A stretch of 64,000 nucleotides of DNA from Zhihengliuella salsuginis (GCF_014651715.1 NZ_BMXK01000009.1:124001-188000), one strand, 5' to 3'; positions 28,927-37,562 are shown, numbered from the stretch's first letter. The notes: generated by a model not told the origin, from the letters alone. Made by a program: numbers and translations.

Positions 28927-30381
28927 TTGAGCGTGGAAGCCAACGCACCGGCAGCCGTCATTGTCCTCGCAGCCGGGGCAGGCACCCGGATGAAGTCCGC
29001 CAAACCCAAGATCCTGCACGAGATCGGCGGCAAGTCCATGGTGGGGCACGCCATCGCAGCAGCCCGCGGCATCGACCCCGAGCGCCTCGTCGCCGTCGTG
29101 CGCCACGAACGCGACCGCGTGGTCGAGCACCTCCTGCAGATCGAACCCGACCTGACGATCGCCGACCAGGACGACGTCCCCGGCACCGGTCGCGCCGTCC
29201 AGCAGGGCCTCGAAGCCCTCCCCGAGGACATCGAGGGCACCATCGTCGTCACTTACGGAGACGTCCCGCTGCTCACCGGCGAACAGCTCGGCGAGCTTGT
29301 GGCCGCCCACGACGCCGATGCCAACGCCGTCACGGTCCTGACCGCCCGCCTGGGCGACCCGACCGGCTACGGCCGCATCGTCCGCGACGACGACGGCTCC
29401 GTCGCCGGGATCGTCGAGCACAAGGACGCCACCGACGCCCAGCGCGGCATCGACGAGGTCAACTCCGGCATCTACGCGTTCGACGCCGCCGTGCTCCGTT
29501 CGGCACTCGCGCAGGTCACCACGGACAACGCCCAGGGCGAGATGTACCTCACCGACGTCCTCTCCATCGCCCGCGGCGACGGCGGCCGGGTGGCCGCCGT
29601 CGTGACCGGGGACCCCTGGCAGGTCGAGGGCGCCAACGACCGCGTCCAGCTCGCGGCCCTGGGCAAGGAGATGAACCGCCGGACCTGCGAGAAGTGGATG
29701 CGCTCCGGCGTGACCATCGTCGACCCGGACAGCACCTGGATCGACGTCGACGTCGCACTCAGCTCCGACGTCACCCTCAAGCCGGGCACCCAGCTGCACG
29801 GCTCGACGGCCGTCGGAACTGACGCGGTCATCGGCCCGGACACCACCCTCACCAACGTCCAGGTGGGGCAGGGCGCGACCGTCAAGCGCTCCGACGCCAC
29901 CGACTCCACGATCGGCCAGGGCGCCAGCGTGGGGCCGTTCGCCTACCTGCGTCCCAAGACGGACCTCGGCGAGTCCGGCAAGATCGGCGCCTTCTACGAG
30001 ACCAAGAACGCCAAGATCGGCAAGGGCTCCAAGCTCAGCCACCTCGGCTACTCGGGCGACTCCGTCATCGGCGAGTACACCAACATCGGCTGCGGAAACA
30101 TCACCGCCAACTACGACGGCGAGAAGAAGCACCAGACCGTCATCGGATCGCACGTGCGCACCGCATCCAACACCGTCTTTGTCGCCCCCGTCTCCGTGGG
30201 CGACGGCGCGTACACCGGTGCCGGCGCCATCGTCCGCAAGGACGTGCCGGCGGGCGCCCTGGCCCTCTCCGTCGCTCCCCAGCGCAATTCCGAAGGTTGG
30301 ACGCAGGCCAAGCGCCCCGGCTCCGAGTCGGCCGCGGCCGCCGGCGCCGCACCGGGCGCCCCGGTGGCGGACAACTCCTAG
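28927..30381 (+). CDS. glmU: Bifunctional UDP-GlcNAc pyrophosphorylase / glucosamine-1-phosphate N-acetyltransferase
   Basis: A 484-residue cytosolic enzyme that makes UDP-GlcNAc for peptidoglycan. The N-terminal uridylyltransferase has LAAGAGTRMKSAKPK and VTYGDVPLL; the C-terminal left-handed beta-helix has hexapeptide repeats and GNITANYDGEKKHQT, with the catalytic His-containing region AFYETKNAKIGKGSK. The final 30 residues are an Ala/Pro-rich tail. It starts at TTG with cagggag upstream; a TAGACT -10 is at about 28864. It is followed by prs in 43 bp, an order common in actinobacteria. Confidence 0.97.
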   Translation: MSVEANAPAAVIVLAAGAGTRMKSAKPKILHEIGGKSMVGHAIAAARGIDPERLVAVVRHERDRVVEHLLQIEPDLTIADQDDVPGTGRAVQQGLEALPEDIEGTIVVTYGDVPLLTGEQLGELVAAHDADANAVTVLTARLGDPTGYGRIVRDDDGSVAGIVEHKDATDAQRGIDEVNSGIYAFDAAVLRSALAQVTTDNAQGEMYLTDVLSIARGDGGRVAAVVTGDPWQVEGANDRVQLAALGKEMNRRTCEKWMRSGVTIVDPDSTWIDVDVALSSDVTLKPGTQLHGSTAVGTDAVIGPDTTLTNVQVGQGATVKRSDATDSTIGQGASVGPFAYLRPKTDLGESGKIGAFYETKNAKIGKGSKLSHLGYSGDSVIGEYTNIGCGNITANYDGEKKHQTVIGSHVRTASNTVFVAPVSVGDGAYTGAGAIVRKDVPAGALALSVAPQRNSEGWTQAKRPGSESAAAAGAAPGAPVADNS

Positions 30382-30424
30382 ATCCCCTCTCAAGCACCCA
30401 CCACCCATCCCAGGAAGAGGACCC

Positions 30425-31405
30425 ATGACGGAACTGCGCCGCACCGACGACAAGAAGATGGTCGTTGCATCAGGCCGAGCCCACCCCGAGCTCGCGGAAG
30501 AAGTCGCATCGGAGCTGGGAATCGACCTCCTCCCGATGAGCGCCTACGACTTCGCCAACGGTGAGATCTACGTGCGGTCCGGTGAGTCCGTCCGCGGCAA
30601 GGACGTCTTCCTGCTCCAGTCGCACCCCGCGCCGCTGAACAACTGGCTCGTCGAGCAGCTCATCATGATCGACTCGATGAAGCGCGCCTCGGCACGGCGG
30701 ATCACGGTGGTTTCCCCGTTCTACCCGTACGCGCGGCAGGACAAGAAGGGCCGCGGCCGCGAGCCGATCTCGGCCCGGCTGATCGCCGACATGTACAAGA
30801 CCGCGGGCGCCGACCGCGTCATCAGCGTGGACCTGCACACCGCGCAGATCCAGGGCTTCTTCGACGGCCCGGTCGACCACCTCGTCGCCATCCCGCTGCT
30901 GGCCGACTACATCCGCGGCCGTGTCGGATCGGACAACGTCACGGTGGTCTCCCCGGACACGGGCCGCGTCCGCGTCGCCGAGCAGTGGGCCGACCGCCTG
31001 GGCGGCGTCCCGCTCGCATTCGTCCACAAGTCCCGCGACCTGACGGTCCCGAACCAAGCTGTCTCCAAGACCGTCGTCGGCGACATCAAGGACCGCACCT
31101 GCGTGCTGATCGACGACATGATCGACACCGGCGGGACCATCTCGGGCGCCGTCCGCGTCCTGAAGGACGCGGGAGCCAAGGACGTCATCATCGCCGCCAC
31201 GCACGCCGTGTTCTCCGACCCGGCGGCGCAGCGCCTCTCCGAGTCCGGCGCCCGCGAGGTGGTCGTGACCAACACGCTGCCGATCCCGTCCGCCAAGCGG
31301 TTCAACAAGCTGACGGTCCTCTCCATCGCGCCGCTGCTGGCCCGGGCCATCAAGGAGGTCTTCGAGGACGGCTCGATCACGAGCCTCTTCGACGGCAACA
31401 ACTGA
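30425..31405 (+). CDS. prs: Ribose-phosphate pyrophosphokinase (PRPP synthetase)
   Basis: A 326-residue enzyme making PRPP from ribose-5-phosphate and ATP for nucleotide, His and Trp synthesis. Motifs: NGEIYVRSGESVRG, the flexible loop PYARQDKKGRGREPIS, VDLHTAQIQGFFD, and the PRPP-binding signature VLIDDMIDTGGTI. Downstream of glmU, probably in one transcript, and closed by a perfect 13-bp hairpin. Confidence 0.98.
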   Translation: MTELRRTDDKKMVVASGRAHPELAEEVASELGIDLLPMSAYDFANGEIYVRSGESVRGKDVFLLQSHPAPLNNWLVEQLIMIDSMKRASARRITVVSPFYPYARQDKKGRGREPISARLIADMYKTAGADRVISVDLHTAQIQGFFDGPVDHLVAIPLLADYIRGRVGSDNVTVVSPDTGRVRVAEQWADRLGGVPLAFVHKSRDLTVPNQAVSKTVVGDIKDRTCVLIDDMIDTGGTISGAVRVLKDAGAKDVIIAATHAVFSDPAAQRLSESGAREVVVTNTLPIPSAKRFNKLTVLSIAPLLARAIKEVFEDGSITSLFDGNN

Positions 31406-31428
31406 CCCGCGCACAGCCGCTCCACGCC

Positions 31429-31458
31429 AGAGGGCGCCACCAACCGGTGGCGCCCTCT
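31429..31458 (+). terminator. Perfect hairpin terminator after prs
   Basis: AGAGGGCGCCACC and its exact complement with a 4-nt loop (aacc), 23 bp after the prs stop. It separates the glmU-prs unit from the phosphatase gene. Confidence 0.85.
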
Positions 31459-31494
31459 GCGCGTTCGATACCCGGCAGCGGATAAGCTGGTCGC

Positions 31495-32106
31495 GTGGTC
31501 ACACTTCTCACCGTCTGCACCGGAAACATCTGCCGTTCCCCGTACGCGCACCTCCTGCTCGGCAACCGACTCGACGAGATCGCCCCGGGGGCCTTCTCCG
31601 TGGCGAGCGCCGGCACCATGGGCCTGACCGGCAAACCCATGGACGAGCGCAGCGCAGCCCGCCTCGCGGCGACCGGGGTGAGGGAGCGCGCCTACACCGT
31701 CGACTCGTTCTCGGCGCGCCGGCTCGGCGATGCTGACGTGGCCGGGGCCGACGTCGTGCTGGCGCTGACCCAGGAGCACCGCGACGCGGTGATCCAGATG
31801 AGCCCGCGCATGCTCAAGCGGGCCTACACCGTGCGTGAGTTCGCCCGGCTCGTCGCGCACGTCTACCGCGAGGCGGGCGACTCGATCCCCGGCGGGGCGG
31901 GTCCCGAACAGGTCGCCGCGCGCTGGAAGGCGCTGATCAAGTACGCGACGCTCTACCGCTCGGGCCTGAGCGCGCCCGCAGCCGATGACGACGTCGTCGA
32001 CCCCTACCGCCGCGAGGACGCCGTGTACGACGAGATGGTCGACCAGCTGCTGCCCGCGCTGGAGGCGATCATCGACCTCGAACGAGCCGCAGCGGCGCGC
32101 GCGTAG
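31495..32106 (+). CDS. Low-molecular-weight protein tyrosine phosphatase
   Basis: A 203-residue phosphatase. The N-terminal VCTGNICRSP is the CX5R(S/T) active site (Cys8, Arg14), and VVDPYR near residue 167 supplies the general-acid Asp. It is about 40 residues longer than typical LMW-PTPs owing to inserts. TAAGCT six bases before the GTG supports a leaderless start. The convergent neighbour is a BY-kinase pseudogene; such phosphatase/kinase pairs control exopolysaccharide synthesis, so this was probably its partner. Confidence 0.93.
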   Translation: MVTLLTVCTGNICRSPYAHLLLGNRLDEIAPGAFSVASAGTMGLTGKPMDERSAARLAATGVRERAYTVDSFSARRLGDADVAGADVVLALTQEHRDAVIQMSPRMLKRAYTVREFARLVAHVYREAGDSIPGGAGPEQVAARWKALIKYATLYRSGLSAPAADDDVVDPYRREDAVYDEMVDQLLPALEAIIDLERAAAARA

Positions 32107-32119
32107 CCCGCAGATGCGA

Positions 32120-32156
32120 AGAAGGCGGCCAGTCGAAAATCGACTGGCCGCCTTCT
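32120..32156. terminator. Bidirectional terminator between the phosphatase and the BY-kinase pseudogene
   Basis: Perfect 17-bp arms (AGAAGGCGGCCAGTCGA and complement) with an AAA loop, centred between two convergent genes. Confidence 0.9.
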
Positions 32157-32184
32157 GCTGTGCGAGATCCTGGTGGCCGGGGCC

Positions 32185-33732
32185 TCAGGAGGGACGGCGG
32201 GCGTGGCGCACCGGCCGGCCGCCGATCGCCTGCGCGAACTCGTCCTCGTCGGGGGCGGCCTCGGCCGGCACCACGTCGGCTGCCGCGGCCGTCGGCTTCT
32301 TGTCGTCCGAATTCGTGTAGTAGTAGTACTTCCCGTAGTACCCGTACTGCGCCGAATCCGCGCCCTTGGTGGGAACCTGGTTGAGGATCGTGCCGAGGAT
32401 GTGGGCGCCGACCTTGGTCAGGTTGCCGGCCGACTTCTCCAGCTCGTCGACGGTCGTGTGGCCGGCCTTGATCGTGATCAGGGCGCCGTCGGCCGCCTTC
32501 GCCAGGATCGCCGCGTCCGTCACGGGCAGCAGCGGCGGGGCGTCGATGAGCACGACCGCGTCGCGCGAGAGCTCCGCGAGCAGGTTCTTCATGGCCTTGG
32601 AGCCGAGCAGCTCCGACGGGTTCGGGGGGACGCGGCCGGCGGCCAGGAGTTCGAGCGCCGGGGCGTCCGTGTAGGGCATCAGCACGTCGTCCAGTTCAGC
32701 TGCGCCCGAGAGGACATCCGTCAGGCCGGCGCCGGCCGGCAGGTGGAACAGGTCGGTCAGCACCGGGCGGCGCAGGTCGGCATCGATGAGGACCGTGCGC
32801 CGGCCGGTGGCCGCGATGGCGACGGCGAGGTTCGCGGAGATCGACGACTTGCCCTCGCCCGGAACGGAGGAGGTCACCACGATGATCCGCGGCGGGTTGT
32901 CCACGTCCATGTAGGAGAGGTTGGTGCGCAGCTCCCGCAGGGCCTCGGCGAAGGCGTGGGCGGCGCGGTCGCTGGTCTTGGCGTTACCGGACTCGACGAC
33001 CTGGCGGCCGCCGGAGAGGCGGTTGTCGGCAGGGATCGTGCCGACGACCGCCTGGCCGATTCGTTCGACGGCCTCGACCGAGCGGATGCGGCGGTCGAGG
33101 TGCTGGCGGATCAGCGCGTAGCCCAGCCCGAAGGCCAGACCGGCGACGCCGCCCACGGCGAGGGCGAGCTTGGTGTTGGGGGAGACCGGCGCCGTCGGCA
33201 GGGCCGCACGGCCGAGCGGGACGATGCGCACCAGCGAGGGCACGGCCTGGTCCTCGAACCCGGCGGATTCGATCTCCTCCACCTCGGAAGCCAGGACCTC
33301 GACCTAGGCGTTCGCGATCTCCTGGGCCTGGGCGGGATCGGTCGACTGGGCGCTGATGCGGATCTCGGCCGTGTCGGACGGAACCTGAACCGTCACGTCG
33401 TTGAGCAGCTGGTTCTCGCCCGTGTCGAGGCCCAGGTCCTCCTTGACCGCGACCGCCACCGGACGGGTGCCGGCGATGCTGGAGTAGGACGTGGCCTTCG
33501 ACTTGGCGAGGCTGTCACCGGCGGAGGCGAGCCCGACGTTGTCGGCTCCGCCCGTCGTCACGAGGCCCGAGGACGAGGCCTGGTAGATCTTGGGCTGCGT
33601 GAGCGTCCACACGAAGGCGAGCAGGACGGCGGCGAGCAGGATCGCGAGGATGCCGCGCCAGTAGCTGCGCACCACGGAGAAGTAGTGGCGCAGGTCGGGG
33701 CCGGCGGTCGTCTCGACGTCTTGTGTATCCAA
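32185..33732 (-). pseudogene. Wzz-like / BY-tyrosine kinase (polysaccharide co-polymerase) interrupted by an in-frame TAG (33304-33306)
   Basis: A single frame with one amber codon (QEIANA*VEVLASEVEEIE). Upstream, 142 residues hold a membrane helix (RGILAILLAAVLLAFVWTL) and the Wzz periplasmic part. Downstream are the second helix (LALAVGGVAGLAFGLGYAL) and a complete kinase: Walker A SSVPGEGKSS, A' LIDADLRRP, Walker B VLIDAPPLL and a Tyr-rich C-terminus (YGYYGKYYYY). Homologues usually have ANAW, so TGG to TAG is the likely change. GTG at 33282 could restart the kinase alone. The start is a TTG with gaggga upstream. When intact the protein would control exopolysaccharide chain length, opposed by the adjacent LMW phosphatase. 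Confidence 0.85.
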
Positions 33733-33861
33733 TATGTCAGTCCCTCGGGAGAGTTCGCCCGTCCAGACCGCCGCGCGGCGAGGGACCCGCAATCCCCCCG
33801 GACCGGCCACGGCCTCGACGCGCAACGAAGTGAGCGTGAAAGCGTGTCTTAGTTGAAGAGT

Positions 33862-34173
33862 CTAGACGGGTCTGGAAACCGAAAAGATCAGGTGACGTCC
33901 CGCGAGTTCGTCGAGGAACGCGCAAACCTGTTCGAAGATGGCCTCCGGGGCCACGTTGTAGCGGCCGGCGAGCCGGCCGACGAGCTCGTCGGTGGTGCCC
34001 CCGGCCTGAATCTCCTCCCAGACCGCGCCGCCCGTCTCCACGAGGATGAGCGGTGCCTGCTGCCCGGTGCCGAGCGGGAGGACGGCGTAGCGCCCCTCGT
34101 CCGGCGAGGGGACCTCGGCGACGTTCTCGGACCGGACCCACCCGGTCCCGGGTTCCATGGTGGCGGCTGTCAT
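33862..34173 (-). CDS. PqqD-like small protein (RiPP-recognition fold)
   Basis: A 103-residue protein. LILVETGGAVWEEIQAGGTTDELVGRL followed by FEQVCAFLDELAGRHLI shows the PqqD pattern (strand pair, ...tGaxxWxxi.gg.t..el, then helices), seen here in overlapping short units such as ETGGAVWEEIQAGG. PqqD-like domains bind leader peptides of ribosomal peptides, but many stand-alone actinobacterial copies accompany polysaccharide genes. TAAGAT six bases before the ATG supports a leaderless start. It lies upstream of the BY-kinase pseudogene on the same strand. No precursor peptide or radical-SAM gene is nearby, so its partner is unknown. Confidence 0.75.
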   Translation of the reverse strand: MTAATMEPGTGWVRSENVAEVPSPDEGRYAVLPLGTGQQAPLILVETGGAVWEEIQAGGTTDELVGRLAGRYNVAPEAIFEQVCAFLDELAGRHLIFSVSRPV

Positions 34174-34228
34174 GGACCCATCTTAGGGGGACGGGTGCCC
34201 GGCGCACACCGCACGCCGGCCGCGCTGG

Positions 34229-34436
34229 TAGGATGGTCTCGAATGCCCAGGCGAGGGAGCGGAACCACCCGGTACCGCTCCGTGATCGACGAGGTCGGCG
34301 GCCGCACCCGAGTGTGCGCCCCAGAATTTCGAGAACGTCACCCGCGCAGCCAGAGCCGTCCTCGGCTCCGCGCGGACCACGACGCAACTGATCTGCACCC
34401 GGGCGTGAGAACAGACCACGCACAGATGGAGTCACC
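34229..34436 (+). promoter_or_regulatory. Promoter and long structured leader of rplY
   Basis: TAGGAT at 34229 is the likely -10, giving a leader of about 195 nt. It holds a 7-bp hairpin (GGAGCGG/CCGCTCC, 34256-34281) and a nested two-part stem (CCGCGC/GCGCGG enclosing AGCCG/CGGCT, 34342-34375). No ORF of note is seen. Such a leader could allow control of L25 by its own product, but that is only inferred. Confidence 0.5.
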
Positions 34437-35054
34437 ATGACTGATCAGATCAAGCTTCCAGTAGAGGTCCGCACCGAGTTCGGCAAGGGCTACGCCCGCC
34501 GTGCACGCGCCAACGGCCAGGTCCCGGCGGTCATCTACGGCCACGGCACCGACCCGATCCACATCCTGCTGCCGGCCCAGGAGGCCTCGCTGGCTCTGCG
34601 CCACAGCAACGTCCTGCTGAACCTGGACGTCGAGGGCGCGCCCCAGCTGGTCCTGACCAAGGACGTCCAGCGCGAGCCGATCCGCGGCTTCCTGATGCAC
34701 GTCGACCTGCTGGTCGTCCGCAAGGGCGAGAAGGTCTCCGTGGACGTCAACGTCCACGTCGAGGGCGAGATCGCTGCCGGCGGCCTGCTCGAGCAGGAGC
34801 TCTTCACGGTGTCCATCGAAGCCGAGGCGACCCACCTGCCGGAGTACGTCACCCTGAACGTCGAGGGCAAGGAGGTCGGCGACGTCATGCACGCTTCCGA
34901 CCTGATCCTGCCGGAGGGCACCGAGCTGCAGATCGAGGGCGACGCCGTCGCCGCGACCGTCCACGCTCCGCGCGCCGAGACCGCTGCGTCGGCCGACGAG
35001 GCCGCCGAGAGCGCGACTTCGGGGACGGCCGCCGAGGCCAAGTCCGCCGAGTAG
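34437..35054 (+). CDS. rplY: 50S ribosomal protein L25 (general stress protein Ctc type)
   Basis: A 205-residue long-form L25/TL5/CTC protein that binds 5S rRNA. VRTEFGKGYARRARANGQVPAVIYG is the 5S-binding beta-barrel start (e.g. FGKGYARRAR); EVGDVMHASDLILPEG belongs to the C-terminal TL5 domain; an Ala/Glu-rich tail ends the protein. ggagtcacc precedes the ATG. pth follows 14 bp downstream. The glmU-prs-rplY-pth order typical of actinobacteria is interrupted here by the phosphatase/kinase/PqqD patch. Confidence 0.96.
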   Translation: MTDQIKLPVEVRTEFGKGYARRARANGQVPAVIYGHGTDPIHILLPAQEASLALRHSNVLLNLDVEGAPQLVLTKDVQREPIRGFLMHVDLLVVRKGEKVSVDVNVHVEGEIAAGGLLEQELFTVSIEAEATHLPEYVTLNVEGKEVGDVMHASDLILPEGTELQIEGDAVAATVHAPRAETAASADEAAESATSGTAAEAKSAE

Positions 35055-35068
35055 GACCCCTCTTCTAG

Positions 35069-35650
35069 ATGTCTCAGGACACCTGGTTGGTAGCCGGGCT
35101 CGGGAACCCCGGGCCCGGCTACACCCATAACAGGCACAACATCGGCCAGCACGTCGCCGATGAGCTCGCCGACCGCCTCGGTGCCAACTTCAAGACGCAC
35201 AAGGCCCGGGCGCAGGTCGCCGAAGGACGGCTCGGCATCGGCGGGCCGCGCCTGGTCGTGGCCAAGCCCATGACCTACATGAACCTCAACGGCGGCCCCG
35301 TGTCCGCGCTGAGCAAGTTCTACTCGATCCCCCCGGCGAACATCATCGCGCTGCACGACGAGATCGACATCGACTTCAACACCGTCAGGCTCAAGCTGGG
35401 CGGGAGCGAGAACGGCCACAACGGACTGCGCGACATGTCCAAGGCACTCGGGACCAAGAACTACCTCCGCGTGCGCATCGGAGTCGGCCGGCCCCCCGGG
35501 CGAATGGACGCGGCCGCCTTCGTCCTGAAGGACTTCAACGCCGCCGAGAAGAAGGAGCTGCCCTTCCTCCTCGACGACGCGGCCGACGCCGCCGCACTGC
35601 TCGTCACCGACGGGCTCGAGGCCGCCCAGGCCCGCTTCTCCGGCAGGTAG
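35069..35650 (+). CDS. pth: Peptidyl-tRNA hydrolase
   Basis: A 193-residue enzyme that recycles peptidyl-tRNAs released from stalled ribosomes. LVAGLGNPGPGYTHNRHNIG contains the catalytic His and binding Asn; KPMTYMNLNGGPVSAL and HDEIDIDFNTVRLKLGGSENGHNGLRD (in units HDEIDIDF and GSENGHNGLRD) are further signatures. It is in an operon with rplY; the ribosome binding site is weak, so translation may be coupled. Confidence 0.97.
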   Translation: MSQDTWLVAGLGNPGPGYTHNRHNIGQHVADELADRLGANFKTHKARAQVAEGRLGIGGPRLVVAKPMTYMNLNGGPVSALSKFYSIPPANIIALHDEIDIDFNTVRLKLGGSENGHNGLRDMSKALGTKNYLRVRIGVGRPPGRMDAAAFVLKDFNAAEKKELPFLLDDAADAAALLVTDGLEAAQARFSGR

Positions 35651-35773
35651 GGGCCCGCTCCGCGCCCCTCGGCCGGGTAGTTAGGGTGCACTGACGTGTC
35701 AGCTGCGCCGACAAGTGGGATGATAAGGGCACAAGTTTGTAGCGGAATTATTTTCCAACCGAAGGGCAGACCC

Positions 35774-37111
35774 GTGGCCGCAGCACAGAACGTCCCCCAG
35801 CCGTCCGCCGGTCCCGGAGCCGGACAGCAGCACGCGGAGGCCCTCGACGCCGCCGAGGTGTCGCGGCTGCGTGCCGACTTCCCGATCCTCGAGACGCAGG
35901 TCGGCGACCAGCCCCTCGTCTACCTCGATTCAGGGGCCACCAGCCAGAACCCGCGCTGCGTGATGGAAGCCGAGCAGCAGTACTACGAGCAGTTCAACGC
36001 GGCCGTCCACCGCGGCGCGCACACGCTCGCCGTCGAGGCGACGGACCACTTCGAGGCGGCGCGCGCCGCCGTCGCACGGTTCATCGGCGCCGGAGACGAC
36101 GAGGTCGTGTGGACCTCCAACGCCACGGAGGCGCTTAACCTGCTCGCCTACGCCTTCTCCAACGCGTCCGCGGGGCGCGGAGGCAGCGCGGCCGAGCGTT
36201 TCCGCCTGGGCCCCGGCGACGAGATCGTCGTGACGGAGCTCGAGCACCACGCCAACCTCATCCCGTGGCAGGAGCTGGCCTTCCGCACCGGCGCCGCACT
36301 GAAGTACATCCCCGTCGACGCCGCTGGTGCGCTGCGGATGGATCTGGCCCCGGAGGTGATCGGCCCGCGGACGCGCGTCGTCGCCTTCACCCACGTCTCC
36401 AACATGCTCGGGACGATCACCGACGTCGCCGCGCTGGTCGCGCTGGCCCGCGAGGTCGGCGCCCTGACCGTCCTCGACGGCTGCCAGTCCGTCCCCCACC
36501 TGCCCGTCGACGTGAAGCGGCTCGACGTGGACTTCATGGCCTTCTCCGGTCACAAGATGCTCGGCCCCACCGGCATCGGCGCGCTCTACGGGCGCCGCGA
36601 GCTGCTCAACGCGATGCCGCCGTTCCTCACGGGCGGCTCCATGATCACGACCGTCACCATGGAGCGGGCGGAATTCCTCGAGGCACCCAACCGGTTCGAG
36701 GCCGGCACGCAGCGCATCTCGCAGGCAGTCGGGCTGGCGGCCGCCGTCGGCTACCTCGACGAGGTCGGCATGGGCCGCGTCGCCGCCTGGGAGGAGCGGC
36801 TGGGCGCCCGCATGGCGGACGGCCTCGCGCAGCTGCCGGGCATCCGCCTGCTCGGCCCCGACGGCGTCGCGCGGATCGGCACGGCCACGTTCGACGTCGA
36901 GGGCGTCCACCCGCACGACGTCGGCCAGTTCCTCGACGCCCGCGGCGTCGCCGTCCGCGTGGGCCACCACTGCGCCCAGCCGCTGCACCGCGCGCTCGGC
37001 GTGACCGCCTCGACGCGCGCGAGCACGTACCTGTACAACACCGAGCAGGACGTCGACGCGATGCTGAACGCGGTCGCGGACGTCCGCGGATTCTTTGGAG
37101 CAGAAGCATGA
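35774..37111 (+). CDS. sufS: Cysteine desulfurase SufS
   Basis: A 445-residue PLP enzyme that removes sulfur from cysteine for Fe-S cluster assembly. Motifs: VYLDSGATSQNP, ELEHHANLIPWQ, the PLP Lys in FSGHKMLGPTGIG, RFEAGTQ, and the active-site Cys in RVGHHCAQPLH. An upstream GTG at 35696 sits eight bases after TAGGGT, but the 26 extra codons are AT-rich and use rare codons (ata, agg, aga), so this GTG with gaagggcag is preferred. The stop overlaps sufU. No other suf genes lie nearby. Confidence 0.93.
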   Translation: MAAAQNVPQPSAGPGAGQQHAEALDAAEVSRLRADFPILETQVGDQPLVYLDSGATSQNPRCVMEAEQQYYEQFNAAVHRGAHTLAVEATDHFEAARAAVARFIGAGDDEVVWTSNATEALNLLAYAFSNASAGRGGSAAERFRLGPGDEIVVTELEHHANLIPWQELAFRTGAALKYIPVDAAGALRMDLAPEVIGPRTRVVAFTHVSNMLGTITDVAALVALAREVGALTVLDGCQSVPHLPVDVKRLDVDFMAFSGHKMLGPTGIGALYGRRELLNAMPPFLTGGSMITTVTMERAEFLEAPNRFEAGTQRISQAVGLAAAVGYLDEVGMGRVAAWEERLGARMADGLAQLPGIRLLGPDGVARIGTATFDVEGVHPHDVGQFLDARGVAVRVGHHCAQPLHRALGVTASTRASTYLYNTEQDVDAMLNAVADVRGFFGAEA

Positions 37112-37554
37112 GCGGCCTCGAACAGCTGTACCAGCAGATCATCCTCGACCATGCCAAGCGCCGGGTCGGCGACGGATTGCAGGAGCCGGCGCCGGGCCAC
37201 GCGAGCGGGGAGTCGCACCAGCACAACCCGATCTGCGGCGATCAGATCCAACTGCGCGTCGAACTCGACGGGACCCGCATCGTGCGGATCTCCTGGGACG
37301 GAACCGGCTGCTCCATCTCGATGGCGGCGGCGTCCGTCCTGACCGAGCTCGCCGAGGGCGTCGAGCGGGACGAGCTGATCGGGCTCATCGACCAGTTCCG
37401 CGAAGTGATGCGCTCACGCGGTAGCGTTGAGGCAGATGAAGAGGTTCTCGGCGACGGAGCGGCCTTCGCGGGGGTCGCGAAGTTCCCCGCCCGCGTGAAG
37501 TGCGCGATGCTCGCGTGGGTCGCGGCCGAGACCGCACTGCTCGCAGCTGCCTAG
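37108..37554 (+). CDS. sufU: Fe-S assembly sulfur-transfer protein SufU
   Basis: A 148-residue zinc-dependent sulfurtransferase that accepts sulfur from SufS. The three conserved Cys are in NPICGDQI, GTGCSISMA and RVKCAML, with Asp in CGDQ as a further zinc ligand; the insert between them (about 85-125) is characteristic of SufU as opposed to IscU. The ATG overlaps the sufS stop, a direct sign of paired function. Confidence 0.96.
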   Translation: MSGLEQLYQQIILDHAKRRVGDGLQEPAPGHASGESHQHNPICGDQIQLRVELDGTRIVRISWDGTGCSISMAAASVLTELAEGVERDELIGLIDQFREVMRSRGSVEADEEVLGDGAAFAGVAKFPARVKCAMLAWVAAETALLAAA

Positions 37555-37562
37555 GGAGACTC

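Noticed and set aside
26137-33306. Reassignment of TAG to an amino acid
   Set aside because: DUF5719, DUF3499, tatD, ispE, the ABC-F gene, glmU, rplY, pth, sufU, lepB and lpdA all end properly at TAG, so it is an ordinary stop here.
35696-35773. A longer SufS starting at a leaderless-looking GTG after TAGGGT
   Set aside because: The 26 extra codons are AT-rich with rare codons (ata, agg, aga, tgt) and extend beyond the usual family N-terminus. The TAGGGT may still be the promoter.
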